Positions 1-9,321 of a DNA stretch of 64,000 nucleotides are shown one piece after another. The stretch comes from Bradyrhizobium sp. CIAT3101 (lineage in GTDB: Bacteria > Pseudomonadota > Alphaproteobacteria > Rhizobiales > Xanthobacteraceae). Positions within the stretch are counted from its first letter, which is position 1, and every line of letters starts with the position of its first letter. A program made the translations under genes and the position numbers. The notes under the pieces are model-generated. The model was not told the DNA's origin. It did no database searches and saw nothing but the letters and a program-made list of their open reading frames with translations. Location: the NCBI RefSeq assembly GCF_029714945.1, contig NZ_CP121634.1, positions 930,001-994,000 of the forward strand. The letters run 5' to 3'.

Positions 1-3000
1 GCACCGGCGGCTTCGGGGGCGGTGGTGGTGCCGGCGCCGGCGGCAGCACCGGCGGAGCATCCGTGCCGACCGGCGGTGGCCATGCGGGAAATGACGCTGA
101 CGCCGCACTTTACTACGGCGCCGGCGGTGGTGGCGGTGCTGACGGAGCTCTCGGCTCGCCGGGCGGCCAGGGCACGGGCGGTGCGGCCGGTGGCATTTCT
201 GCCGGCCAGAATGGTGTCTCGACCGCAGCAAATGGCGGTGGTGGTGGCGGCGCGGGCAACACGCATGGTTGGGTCGGCACGACTTTACCGGTCGGCGCTG
301 CGACTGGCGGCACCGGCGGCGATGGTGGCAGCGCGTCCGGCTTTTATGGCGGCGGTGGCGGCGGCGGAGCCGGTGGTTTCGGCGCCGTCGTCACGAGTGC
401 GATCACCGGCCCCGCGTCACTCGGTGGCGCGATTGCCGGCGGCGCCGGTGGTGCTGGTGGTGACGCAACGGTACCAGGGACCGCGGAGGGCGGTGGTGGC
501 GGCGGCGGCGGATTGGGCCTGCTGGTGCAGCAGGGGGTCACCGGGCTGACGATCAATCAGACGGTGACTGGCGGAGCCGGCGGTCGCGGTGGCAACGGCA
601 TTAGTGCATCCACTTCAGAGGGTGGTGGCGGCGGCGGTGGTGGCGAAGGTGTCTATTTTGCAGGCACGGCGCAGAACATCGTCGTCAATTCCAACGTCAC
701 CGGTGGCGCCGGCGGTGCCGGCGGGGCGGGCACCGCCACTAACGGCGGCAGCGGCGGTGGCGGCGGCGCCGGCATGGTATTTACCGGCGGCGGCTCGGTG
801 ACCGTCAATGCCACCGTCAGCGGCGGCAATGGCGGCGCACTGGGAATAGGCGGTTTAGCCAACGGCGCTGCAGGCGCCGGTGGTGTCGGCATCACCGGAT
901 CGGATCTCTCGATCGTCGTCGACTTTGGCGGCGCTGTCAGTGGGGGGCTGGCCAATGGCGGCGCGGGCGCCCGTGCCAACGCCATCAGCTTCACCGGCGG
1001 CACCAACGTGCTCGAACTGCAGGGCGGGGCCACGATCACCGGCAACGTCACGGCCTTCAGCACCGCCGACACGTTCCGTCTCGGCGGCTCGACCAACGCC
1101 AGCTTCGATGTCAGCAATATCGGCGCCGCCGCGCAATATAGCGGCTTCGGCATCTACGAGAAGACCGGCACCAGCATCTGGTCCTTGACCGGCAGCACCG
1201 CGGCGACGGCGGCCTGGTTGATCAGTGCAGGCACGCTGGAGGTGAGCAGCGACGCCAATCTCGGCAACGTCGCCGGTCGCCTCACCTTCAATGGCGGCAC
1301 GCTGAGCGTCCAGTTTGGCGGCGGCCCCACCGTCACGCTGGCGCGCGACATGGCGCTGCAAGCGGGCGGCGGCACCATCGAAACGTCCATCGACACCATC
1401 CTGACGGGCAACCTCAGTGGCGCCGGCAGTCTGACCAAGACGGGCGCCTATCATCTGACGCTCAGTGGCAGCAGCTCCTATACCGGGGCAACCAACGTCA
1501 TGGGAGGGCAGCTCGACGGCGGTGCGGCAAACGCTTTTTCGGCGGCCAGCGCCTTCACGGTCGCCGCGGGCGCCAGCATCGAGCTCAAGGGCACCGACCA
1601 GAGCATTGGCTCGCTCGCCGGCGCCGGCACCGTGACCAACAACAGCGCGACCGCGGCGACGCTCACGACCGGGTCCGACAACACCAGCACCACGTTCAGC
1701 GGCGGGCTGTCCGACTCCGGTTCGAGCCTGTCGCTGGTCAAGGTCGGCAGCGGCACGATGACGTTGACGGGGGTGAGCACCTATACCGGCGCGACCGTCG
1801 TCAGCGGCGGCAACTTAGAGGTGGACGGCTCGATCGCGTCGTCGTCGAACGTGACGGTGAATTCGGGCGCCACGCTGTCCGGCATCGGCATCGTCGATCC
1901 CGCCACCACCACGATCATGAGCGGCGGCACGCTGGCGCCGGGCAACGCGGCAACCCCGACCGGCACGCTGACCGTCACGGGCAACCTCGCATTCCAGTCC
2001 GGCGCGATCTATCTCGTCCAGCTGACGCCGGCGACGTCATCGAGCACGAACGTCAGCGGCACCGCGACGCTCGGCGGCGCCACGGTGAATGCGATCTTCG
2101 CCAATGGCAGCTATGTCGCCAAGCGCTACACCATCCTGACCGCGACCGGCGGCCTCAGCGGCAGCACCTTCGGCTCGGTCGTCAACAGCAATCTGCCGTC
2201 CGGCTTCGCGACAAGCCTGAGCTACGACAACAACAACGCGTATCTCAATCTCGCGCTTGCCTTCACGTCGCCGACCGGGCTCAACGTCAACCAGCGGAAC
2301 GTCGGCAACGCGCTTACCAACTTCTTCAACGCGACCGGCGGCATTCCGCTCGTGTTCGGTGCATTGACGCCGGCTGGACTGACGCAGTTGTCCGGCGAGA
2401 GTGCGACGGCTGCGCAGCAGGTGACCTTCGACGCCATGAACCTGTTCATGGGCGTGTTGACCGATCCGTTCATCGCCGGTCGTGGCGATCCGGTTTCTAC
2501 CGCCGGGGGCGGCGGTGTCAGTGGATATGCCGACGAGCAGGCGCTGGCCTATGCCGGCAAGCGCAATCCGAACGATGCGCTGGCAGCGATCTATCGCAAG
2601 GCGCCGGCGGTGGATGTCCTGGCACAGCGCTGGAGCGTGTGGGTGGCGGGCTATGGCGGCTCGCAGACCACCAGCGGCAACGCGGTGCTGGGCTCCAACA
2701 ACACCAGCAGCAGCACCTACGGCACCGTCGTCGGCGCCGACTACCGGCTGTCGCCGGATACGCTGGCCGGCTTTGCGCTTGGCGGCGGCGGCACCAATTT
2801 CAGCGTCGCGAATGCGCTCGGCTCGGGCCGCTCCGACCTGTTCCAGGCCGGCGCCTTCATCCGCCACAATGCCGGCCCGGCCTACATCACCGCAGCACTG
2901 GCCTATGGCTGGCAGGACGTGACGACGAACCGCACGCTGGCGGTTGCTGGCATCGACCAGTTGCGCGCGGAGTTCAACGCCAATGCCTGGTCGGGCCGCG

Positions 3001-3467
3001 TCGAAGGCGGCTACCGCTTCGTGACGCAGGGCTTTGGCTGGACGCCTTACGCCGCGGGGCAGTTCACGACCTTCCTGCTGCCGGCCTATGCCGAGCAGGC
3101 GATCTCGGGCGCCGGCACCTTTGCGCTGAACTACGCCACGAAGAGCGTGACGTCGCCGCGCAGTGAACTCGGCCTGCGCGCGGATAAGTCGTTTGCGATG
3201 GAAGATGGTGTGTTCACTCTGCGCGGCCGCGCCGCCTGGGCGCACGACTACAACCCCGACCGCAGCATCGGCGCCACCTTCCAGACGCTGCCCGGCGCAA
3301 GCTTCGTCGTGAACGGGGCGTCGATGGCGTCAGATTCTGCGCTGGTGACCGCCGCTGTCGAAAAGAAATGGCTCAACGGTTGGTCCGCGGCAGTGACGTT
3401 TGAGGGAGAGTTCTCGAACGTGACCGAGAGTTACGCCGGCAAGGGCGTGGTGCGCTACGCCTGGTGA
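1..3467 (+). CDS. Autotransporter, Gly-rich passenger (5' truncated by window edge)
   Basis: Outer-membrane autotransporter whose beginning lies outside the window. The frame is already open from base 3, so the GTG at 63 is only an internal codon. About the first 300 visible residues are a Gly/Ala/Ser low-complexity passenger of GGxGG repeats. Two passenger-associated beta-strand repeats follow (GSLTKTG...YTGAT near 1426-1520; LVKVGSGTMTLTG near 1735-1790). The C-terminal beta-barrel begins near 2630 (RWSVWVAGYGG) and ends in VRYAW, the aromatic terminus expected of a BAM substrate. Roughly the last 490 residues closely resemble those of the next gene. The passenger is presumably exposed at the surface. 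Its ligand cannot be read from the sequence. Confidence 0.9.
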   Translation, partial: TGGFGGGGGAGAGGSTGGASVPTGGGHAGNDADAALYYGAGGGGGADGALGSPGGQGTGGAAGGISAGQNGVSTAANGGGGGGAGNTHGWVGTTLPVGAATGGTGGDGGSASGFYGGGGGGGAGGFGAVVTSAITGPASLGGAIAGGAGGAGGDATVPGTAEGGGGGGGGLGLLVQQGVTGLTINQTVTGGAGGRGGNGISASTSEGGGGGGGGEGVYFAGTAQNIVVNSNVTGGAGGAGGAGTATNGGSGGGGGAGMVFTGGGSVTVNATVSGGNGGALGIGGLANGAAGAGGVGITGSDLSIVVDFGGAVSGGLANGGAGARANAISFTGGTNVLELQGGATITGNVTAFSTADTFRLGGSTNASFDVSNIGAAAQYSGFGIYEKTGTSIWSLTGSTAATAAWLISAGTLEVSSDANLGNVAGRLTFNGGTLSVQFGGGPTVTLARDMALQAGGGTIETSIDTILTGNLSGAGSLTKTGAYHLTLSGSSSYTGATNVMGGQLDGGAANAFSAASAFTVAAGASIELKGTDQSIGSLAGAGTVTNNSATAATLTTGSDNTSTTFSGGLSDSGSSLSLVKVGSGTMTLTGVSTYTGATVVSGGNLEVDGSIASSSNVTVNSGATLSGIGIVDPATTTIMSGGTLAPGNAATPTGTLTVTGNLAFQSGAIYLVQLTPATSSSTNVSGTATLGGATVNAIFANGSYVAKRYTILTATGGLSGSTFGSVVNSNLPSGFATSLSYDNNNAYLNLALAFTSPTGLNVNQRNVGNALTNFFNATGGIPLVFGALTPAGLTQLSGESATAAQQVTFDAMNLFMGVLTDPFIAGRGDPVSTAGGGGVSGYADEQALAYAGKRNPNDALAAIYRKAPAVDVLAQRWSVWVAGYGGSQTTSGNAVLGSNNTSSSTYGTVVGADYRLSPDTLAGFALGGGGTNFSVANALGSGRSDLFQAGAFIRHNAGPAYITAALAYGWQDVTTNRTLAVAGIDQLRAEFNANAWSGRVEGGYRFVTQGFGWTPYAAGQFTTFLLPAYAEQAISGAGTFALNYATKSVTSPRSELGLRADKSFAMEDGVFTLRGRAAWAHDYNPDRSIGATFQTLPGASFVVNGASMASDSALVTAAVEKKWLNGWSAAVTFEGEFSNVTESYAGKGVVRYAW

Positions 3468-3686
3468 TGACCTGATCGCGCATGTGACGAGATTCCGTGG
3501 CGAGCGGGTGGTCCCGGCCTTCATTCTCCGGAGCATCGGCAAGGTCTCTCCGGCTGAACACACTCACGGACAAACGGCGCTCGAAGCGGGCATCGGCGCA
3601 CGCCTCAAATATTGAGCAAACAATTGGTTGCTAGAGCGTGTCTGGAGGCGACTCGATGTTTCTTCGGTCGGCAAATCGTGATTGAG

Positions 3687-6266
3687 ATGGGGAAAGTGGT
3701 GAGGACGGGGAAATATTGTTTCGCGGCGACCCGCCGTCTGCGGGCGGCGCTGTTGACGTCATCGGCGCTGGCGTTGGCCTGGATGCTACCGGCTACGCCG
3801 TCTCATGCACAGGACGCCACCTGGCTCGCCAACCCCGGCTCGGGTGATTTCAACACCGGCGCCAACTGGACGCCGGCCACCGTGCCGACCGGCATCGCCA
3901 CCTTCGGGACATCGAGCACGACCAGCCTGACGTTTTCTCAGGCCAACACAACGGTCGGCGGCTTGACGTTCAATGCGGGGGCATCGAATTACACCTTCAC
4001 CAGCGGGCAAAATCTGCTTTTCGACGGCGCCGGCATCGTGATCAACGGCGGCAGCGCCAGCATTATCAACAACACCAGCGCCGGCCAAATCGGCTTCAAC
4101 AACAGCGCTACGGCCGGCAGTGCTAGCATCACCAACGGCGGCGGCCTGTACTTCTTTGGTTTAAGCACGGCCGGCAGCGCCACCATCACCAACAACTTCG
4201 TCATGGCTTTCTTCGACGCCGCCACGGCCGGCAGCTCCACCATCACCAACAACTACCACCTGTTTTTCTCTTCCGGCACTTCAGGCGGAACGGCACGCGT
4301 CATCAATAACGCGGGCGCGTTCATCGATATTTCCGGGACCACACTTGTCAGCACGACGGTGGGCTCGATCGAGGGCGCCGGCGCGATCTACCTCGGTTAC
4401 GAGAACCTGGCAGTGGGTGGCAACAACCGGTCGACCACGATCTCCGGCGTCGTGCAGGACGGTGGCATCTTCGGCGGCAGCGGTGGCTCGCTGACCAAGG
4501 AGGGCACCGGCGTGCTGACGCTCTCGGGCAACAATATCTATACCGGCGCGACCACAGTCAGTTCCGGCACGCTGCAAGCCGGCATCGCGAACGCGTTTGC
4601 GCCGCACAGCGATTACACGATCGCAACCGGGGCGGCGCTCGATCTCAACGGCTTCAATCAGACCATCCGCGGCCTGACGGGCGACGGATCGGTCATCAAC
4701 AGCGGCGGCACCATTCCGACGCTGACGCTCGCGGGCGGCACTTTTGCGCCCGGCAATGGTACGCCGATCTCGTCGATGGCGATTGCAGGCAATCTCGCCT
4801 TCCAGTCCGGCGTGATCTATCTGGTGCAGGTCAATCCGTCGACCGCTTCGTTCGCAAATATCACCGGTACGGCGACACTCGGCGGCGCCACCGTGAATGC
4901 GGTGTTTGCGAACGGCAGCTATGTCTCCAAGAAATACAAGATTCTTACCGCGTCCGGTGGCGTATCCGGCACGTTCGCATCAACCGTCGTCAACACCAAC
5001 CTGCCGGCGGCCTTCCACACCGCGCTGAGCTACGACGCCAACAACGTCTATCTCCAGATCCTGGATTTGGTCATTCCCGGCGGACTCAATCGCAACCAGC
5101 AGGCTGTCGGCAATGCGCTGACCAACTACTTCAACTCAAATGGCGGCATTCCGCTGGTCTACGGCGCGCTCTCCGCGGGCGGCTTTACGCAGGCCTCCGG
5201 CGAGAGCGCCACCGGCGCGCAGCAGACCACATTCCAGGCGATGAGCCAGTTCATGGGCCTGCTCACCGATCCGTTCATGGGAAGAGGCAGCGGCTTTGGC
5301 GGCGCGACGTCGCCGACCGGCTATGCTGAGGAAGGCGATCAGGCGAGCGCCTACGCCGCGCGCAAGAGCGACGCCTTCGCGATGTTCACCAAGGCGCCGC
5401 TGGCGAAGGTCTACGAGCCGCGCTGGAGTGTATGGGTCGCTGGCTTTGGCGGCTCGCAATCGACCAGCGGCAATGCTGTCACAGGCGCGAACGACACCAC
5501 GAGCCGCATCGCCGGCACCGCGGTCGGCGCGGATTATCTGCTCTCGCCGAATACGCTCCTGGGCTTTGCGCTCGCCGGCGGCGGCACCAGCTTTGGCGTC
5601 AACACGCTCGGCTCGGGCCGATCAGACCTGTTCCAGGCCGGCGCCTATGTCCGCCACACCAACGGCCCGGCCTACATCACCGCGGCGCTCGCCTATGGCT
5701 GGCAGGATGTCACCACCAACCGCACGGTGAGCATCGCGGGGCTCGATCAGCTCCGAGCGGAGTTCAACGCCAACGCCTATTCGGGCCGCGCCGAGGGCGG
5801 CTACCGCTTCGTTGCGCCGGTCATCGGCGGCATCGGCATCACGCCCTATGCCGCGGCCCAGTTCACCACCTTCGATCTGCCGGCTTATGCCGAAAGCGTC
5901 GTCTCCGGCACGACGAATTTTGCGCTCAACTACGCGTCCAAGAGCGTCACCGACGCCCGCAGCGAATTGGGCTTCCGCACCGACAGGTCGTTTGCGATGT
6001 CCAACGGCGTCCTCACGCTGCGCAGCCGCCTCGCCTGGGCCCACGACTTCGATCCAAGCCGCGCGGTCGCCGCCACCTTTCAGGCGCTGCCGGGCGCAAG
6101 CTTCGTCGTCAATGGCGCGGCGCAGGCAAGTGAGTCCGCACTGACGACCGCCTCCGTCGAGATGAAATGGACCAACAACTGGTCCGCGGCGGCGACGTTC
6201 GAAGGTGAGTTCTCGAACGTGACGCAGAGCTATGCCGGCAAGGGTTTAGTGCGTTACGCGTGGTGA
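3687..6266 (+). CDS. Autotransporter with PATR repeat and C-terminal beta-barrel
   Basis: Second autotransporter, 859 aa from the ATG at 3687. A TTG at 3612 would add 25 residues, but the ATG puts a normal long signal peptide first (basic start, hydrophobic core ALLTSSALALAWML, cleavage after SHAQ). The passenger has tandem short strands rich in ITNN and INN, then one passenger-associated repeat near 4486-4590 (GSLTKEGTGVLTLSG...YTGATTV). The barrel starts near 5420 (RWSVWVAGFGG) and ends VRYAW. From NLAFQSG (about 4795) to the end it parallels the upstream gene almost residue for residue, while the passengers are unrelated. This points to gene duplication with passenger exchange. Surface location is inferred from the family. 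Confidence 0.9.
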   Translation: MGKVVRTGKYCFAATRRLRAALLTSSALALAWMLPATPSHAQDATWLANPGSGDFNTGANWTPATVPTGIATFGTSSTTSLTFSQANTTVGGLTFNAGASNYTFTSGQNLLFDGAGIVINGGSASIINNTSAGQIGFNNSATAGSASITNGGGLYFFGLSTAGSATITNNFVMAFFDAATAGSSTITNNYHLFFSSGTSGGTARVINNAGAFIDISGTTLVSTTVGSIEGAGAIYLGYENLAVGGNNRSTTISGVVQDGGIFGGSGGSLTKEGTGVLTLSGNNIYTGATTVSSGTLQAGIANAFAPHSDYTIATGAALDLNGFNQTIRGLTGDGSVINSGGTIPTLTLAGGTFAPGNGTPISSMAIAGNLAFQSGVIYLVQVNPSTASFANITGTATLGGATVNAVFANGSYVSKKYKILTASGGVSGTFASTVVNTNLPAAFHTALSYDANNVYLQILDLVIPGGLNRNQQAVGNALTNYFNSNGGIPLVYGALSAGGFTQASGESATGAQQTTFQAMSQFMGLLTDPFMGRGSGFGGATSPTGYAEEGDQASAYAARKSDAFAMFTKAPLAKVYEPRWSVWVAGFGGSQSTSGNAVTGANDTTSRIAGTAVGADYLLSPNTLLGFALAGGGTSFGVNTLGSGRSDLFQAGAYVRHTNGPAYITAALAYGWQDVTTNRTVSIAGLDQLRAEFNANAYSGRAEGGYRFVAPVIGGIGITPYAAAQFTTFDLPAYAESVVSGTTNFALNYASKSVTDARSELGFRTDRSFAMSNGVLTLRSRLAWAHDFDPSRAVAATFQALPGASFVVNGAAQASESALTTASVEMKWTNNWSAAATFEGEFSNVTQSYAGKGLVRYAW

Positions 6267-6303
6267 GGCTTGCTGCTGGCTCCCGAGATGGCTTGCCCCG
6301 TCT

Positions 6304-6897
6304 CTAGCTGAGATCGTGCAGCTCCTTGCCGAGCGGCGGCTTCAGGGAAAATCCGGTGAACTTCACCTGCAATCCCGCTCGTTCGGGTGTGCAGGCCATG
6401 GGCCCAACGAGATAGGATTGCGCTTTGGGAAAAGGCGCCAATCGGACGAGCGGCCAGGTCTTGCCATCAGTCGACGTCTGCAACCGAACAACGCCGTCCG
6501 CGACCGTGACGCGCATCCGGAAATCACTGGCATCATGCGCGTACGGGGCTGTTGCCCAATCGGACTGACCAACGGTCAGCACGCTCGATAGCATGGCGCG
6601 TCCATCCGAAAACTCGATTCCGGCCTTGATCCAGTGCTCGGCGTCGATGCGCACCATGATGCCGGCTTGATCGTAGAGCTCCTGGAAATTGCCCTGGATG
6701 CGCAACTCGGCGGTAAACGCCTCTGCGGTCCGAAACCCCAGAAAGTGCCCACTGTCACGGCAGAACCCGTAGTGGGTTTTTTGCCAGAAGTCGGTGGCCT
6801 TGTCGGTGACGATCTCGAGGCTGTCGCCGTGTGCGGTCCATCGCTGTGGTTCATTCAGCCAGACACCATCCCGTCTGGAGAAGATGGCAGCGCTCAT
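6304..6897 (-). CDS. DUF1349 family protein
   Basis: 197-aa soluble protein with the DUF1349 concanavalin-like fold signature (FWQKTHYGFCRDSGHF, then AGIMVRIDAEHWIKAGIEF, then VGPMACTPERAGLQVKF). The ATG at 6897 is preferred because GAGG lies 6 nt upstream; a longer frame to 7005 lacks a site. It is the last gene of the sugar-type ABC operon, 131 nt after the binding-protein gene and behind a terminator-like hairpin, so it is probably transcribed at a lower level. Members of this family are often found beside carbohydrate genes, and the fold suggests glycan binding. No enzymatic role is established, and none is visible here. Confidence 0.8.
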   Translation of the reverse strand: MSAAIFSRRDGVWLNEPQRWTAHGDSLEIVTDKATDFWQKTHYGFCRDSGHFLGFRTAEAFTAELRIQGNFQELYDQAGIMVRIDAEHWIKAGIEFSDGRAMLSSVLTVGQSDWATAPYAHDASDFRMRVTVADGVVRLQTSTDGKTWPLVRLAPFPKAQSYLVGPMACTPERAGLQVKFTGFSLKPPLGKELHDLS

Positions 6898-6957
6898 GTC
6901 GAACCTCGAAGAAAAATTGCCGATACCAGAGAACGTCGATCTCGCGCGATAGGTCCG

Positions 6958-6999
6958 TGAAAAGAACGGAGAGCCTGGTGCGAGATCACCGGCTCTCCG
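6958..6999 (-). terminator. Rho-independent-type terminator after ABC binding protein
   Basis: On the minus strand CGGAGAGCC (9 bp, with a further GGTG/CACC extension and one bulged A) pairs across a 6-nt loop and is followed by TTCTTTTC. It sits just after the stop of the binding-protein gene and before the DUF1349 gene. Partial termination here would leave the binding protein more abundant than the last gene. Confidence 0.6.
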
Positions 7000-7028
7000 A
7001 GGCACATTTCAGTGCTGACGGTTCAGAG

Positions 7029-7997
7029 CTACCCGTTCTTCTTCAGGATCTCCGCCGCATTCTCCTTGGTGATCAGCATCGTCGGCAGGGTGATGACCGG
7101 CTCGAGCTTCTCGCCCTTGAGCAGCTTTGCCGCCTGCCGCATTCCTTCCGCGCCTGGTGTTGCGTAGAGGAATGTCGCAGAGAGCTGGCCCTTGGAGACC
7201 CAGGTGACGCCTTCGTCCGGCAATCCGTCGATGCCGATGATGAACTTGATGTCCTTGTCGCGGCCGGCGTCCTTGGCGGCGAGATAAGCGCCGTAAGCCA
7301 TCGGATCGTTATGGCCGTAGACCATGTCGATCTTCTCGTTGTTGCGCAGCGCCGTCGTCATGATGTCGTAGGCCTTGTCCTGCTTCCAGTCGCCCGACTG
7401 GTTGTTGAGCAGGTACTTGATGCCAGGCTCCTTGTCGGTGAAGGCATGGAAGCCGTCGTGCCGGTCATGCGCGGGTTGGGTGCCCATGCCGCCCCAGATT
7501 TCCACGACGTTGCCGGCCGCCTTGCCGGGACCACCGAGCAGCTTCACCGCATGCTCGCCGGCTGCCTTGCCGATCGCGACGTTGTCGCCGCCGATGAACT
7601 GGGTGATGCGCTTGGTGTCGACGTTGCGGTCGAGCACGATGACGGGAATCTTGGCGTCGATCGCCTTTTCAACCACGCCGGTCAGGCCGGCCGACTCCTT
7701 GGGCGAGATCAGGAGCACATTGACCTGCTGCACGATCAGATTGTCGCAATCGGCGACCTGCTTCTGGGTCTTGTCCTGGCCGTCGGTGATGATGAGGTCG
7801 ATGTCGGGATGGTTCTTCGCCTCGGCCTGGATGTCCTTGTTGAACTGCACGCGCCACGGCTCCAGCGTGGTGCACTGGCTGAAGCCGACTTTCGACTTGC
7901 CGGCGGCCCTTGCGGGCGTCCAGCCGGCCGGTAGATAGATGGTCATCGCGGCACCCGCCGCGGTGGTCGACAGTTTCAGGAATTCACGACGCTTCAT
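7029..7997 (-). CDS. Sugar-type ABC transporter periplasmic binding protein
   Basis: 322-aa periplasmic binding protein of the RbsB/XylF type (peripla_BP_4). The N-terminus MKRREFLKLS followed by a hydrophobic stretch and PARAA is a signal peptide, possibly Tat-type because of the double Arg. The start at 7997 has a strong GGGAGG 8 nt upstream; a longer frame to 8033 does not. Typical landmarks are KVGFSQCTT at the mature N-terminus, ISPKESAGL, GGDNVAIGKAAGEHA and VYGHNDPMAYGAY. It overlaps the end of the permease gene by 14 nt, so the two are translationally coupled. The ligand is probably a monosaccharide or polyol, but the sequence does not say which. Confidence 0.9.
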   Translation of the reverse strand: MKRREFLKLSTTAAGAAMTIYLPAGWTPARAAGKSKVGFSQCTTLEPWRVQFNKDIQAEAKNHPDIDLIITDGQDKTQKQVADCDNLIVQQVNVLLISPKESAGLTGVVEKAIDAKIPVIVLDRNVDTKRITQFIGGDNVAIGKAAGEHAVKLLGGPGKAAGNVVEIWGGMGTQPAHDRHDGFHAFTDKEPGIKYLLNNQSGDWKQDKAYDIMTTALRNNEKIDMVYGHNDPMAYGAYLAAKDAGRDKDIKFIIGIDGLPDEGVTWVSKGQLSATFLYATPGAEGMRQAAKLLKGEKLEPVITLPTMLITKENAAEILKKNG

Positions 7998-9321
7998 CGA
8001 GATCCTCCCTTGCGAGTTGGGCCTTTGCGGCACTTGGCAGCCGACGGGGCTCGGCTGTTTTCGGATCGGCCTGGGCCGCGCCCGATCGGCGGAACCGCCA
8101 TCGCGCGACCAGCTGGCCGAGATTCTGTTCCTGCACCAGCACGGTGCAGACGATGATCAGCCCCTTCATCACGAGCTGGACGTTGGAGTCGATGTTCTGA
8201 AGCTGCAGGATGTCGGAGAGCAGGCCGAAGATCAGGACGCCGACGAAGGTGCCGGCGAGGCCGCCGCGGCCGCCCATCAGGCTGGTGCCGCCGATCACCA
8301 CGGCGGCGATCGCATCGAGTTCGAGGCCCGTGCCCGCATCGGGCTTGCCCTGGCGGTATTGCGCGACGAACAGCACGCCGGCGATCCCCGCGAGCAGGCC
8401 CGACAACAGATAGGCCGTGAGCTGCACCTGCGCGACCTTGATGCCGGAAAGCTTAGCGGCCTCGACATTGCCGCCGATCGCATAGGCATAGCGCCCGAAG
8501 GTGGTGAAGCGCAGGATCGCGCCGAACAGACAGATGGCTGCGAGGAAGAAGACGCTCGGGACGGGCAACACGCCCCACAGCATCGAGCGCAGCAGCTCGA
8601 AGTCCTCGGTCGCATTGGTGCCGGTGTAGACCGGGACCACGGCGTTGTCGGAGCCTGCCGTCAATCGCGCGATGCCGAGTGCGCTGACCATCATCGCGAG
8701 CGTCGCGATGAAGGGCTGCAGCCGGCCGGTGACGATCAGGAGACCGTTGATGCCGCCAAGCACCATCGCGAGGCAGGGCGCGATCAGCAGGACACCGAGA
8801 ACACCGAATTTGGTCGGCACCTGGTTCATCGTCCACCAGCCGATCGCGATGGCGGCAACAAGGCCCAGCAATCCGGGAATGCCGGTGCTCTGCCAGCGCG
8901 GCAGCGCAATCTCACGCCGCCGTCCCGCACTGACATCGCGGCCACGCGCGAGGCCGGCGAACACGAAGCGTGCGGCCAGCGCCACGGCAGCGCCGCCGAC
9001 GAGGATCGCGGCCGGAACGCCCATGACGGACGCCGTGGTCCAGCCGGGCTTGGTCAGCAGCATCGCGCAGATCACCGTCGAGAAGCCCATCACCGAGCCG
9101 ACCGACAGATCGATGCCGCCGAGCAGGATGACCATGGTCATTCCGGTTGCGACGAGGCCGGTGATCGAGACCTGGCGCAGCACGTCGGTCAGATTGCCGT
9201 AGGACAGGAAGATATTGTGGCCGGATGAGGTGTGCGGCGAGATGACGGCGCCGATCAGACAGATCAGCACAAGCCCCCAATAGAGCTTGGTCCGGGAGAG
9301 CAGGCGCAGCATGGCTTTCAT
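7984..9321 (-). CDS. Sugar-type (CUT2) ABC transporter permease
   Basis: 445-aa polytopic inner-membrane permease of the RbsC/XylH class. The conserved MVILLGGIDLSVGSVMGF and the C-terminal GGTSLMGGRGGLAGTFVGVLI loop are diagnostic. It is about 100 residues longer than RbsC because of an extra loop and helices near residues 100-160, which resembles the longer XylH-type subunits. The ATG at 9321 overlaps the TGA of the ATPase gene (ATGA), so the long upstream extension of this frame, which is antisense-like Arg-rich sequence, is not part of the protein. It would homodimerise and pair with the ATPase encoded upstream. Confidence 0.92.
   Translation of the reverse strand: MKAMLRLLSRTKLYWGLVLICLIGAVISPHTSSGHNIFLSYGNLTDVLRQVSITGLVATGMTMVILLGGIDLSVGSVMGFSTVICAMLLTKPGWTTASVMGVPAAILVGGAAVALAARFVFAGLARGRDVSAGRRREIALPRWQSTGIPGLLGLVAAIAIGWWTMNQVPTKFGVLGVLLIAPCLAMVLGGINGLLIVTGRLQPFIATLAMMVSALGIARLTAGSDNAVVPVYTGTNATEDFELLRSMLWGVLPVPSVFFLAAICLFGAILRFTTFGRYAYAIGGNVEAAKLSGIKVAQVQLTAYLLSGLLAGIAGVLFVAQYRQGKPDAGTGLELDAIAAVVIGGTSLMGGRGGLAGTFVGVLIFGLLSDILQLQNIDSNVQLVMKGLIIVCTVLVQEQNLGQLVARWRFRRSGAAQADPKTAEPRRLPSAAKAQLAREDLDEAS

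Noticed and set aside
1..960. Gly-coding repeats as a tandem DNA repeat array
   Set aside because: The DNA repeats follow from the protein composition; no constant-length unit was found.
2037..3245. About 400-codon frame antisense to the first autotransporter barrel
   Set aside because: Shadow of a codon-biased coding strand; no domain, no ribosome site.
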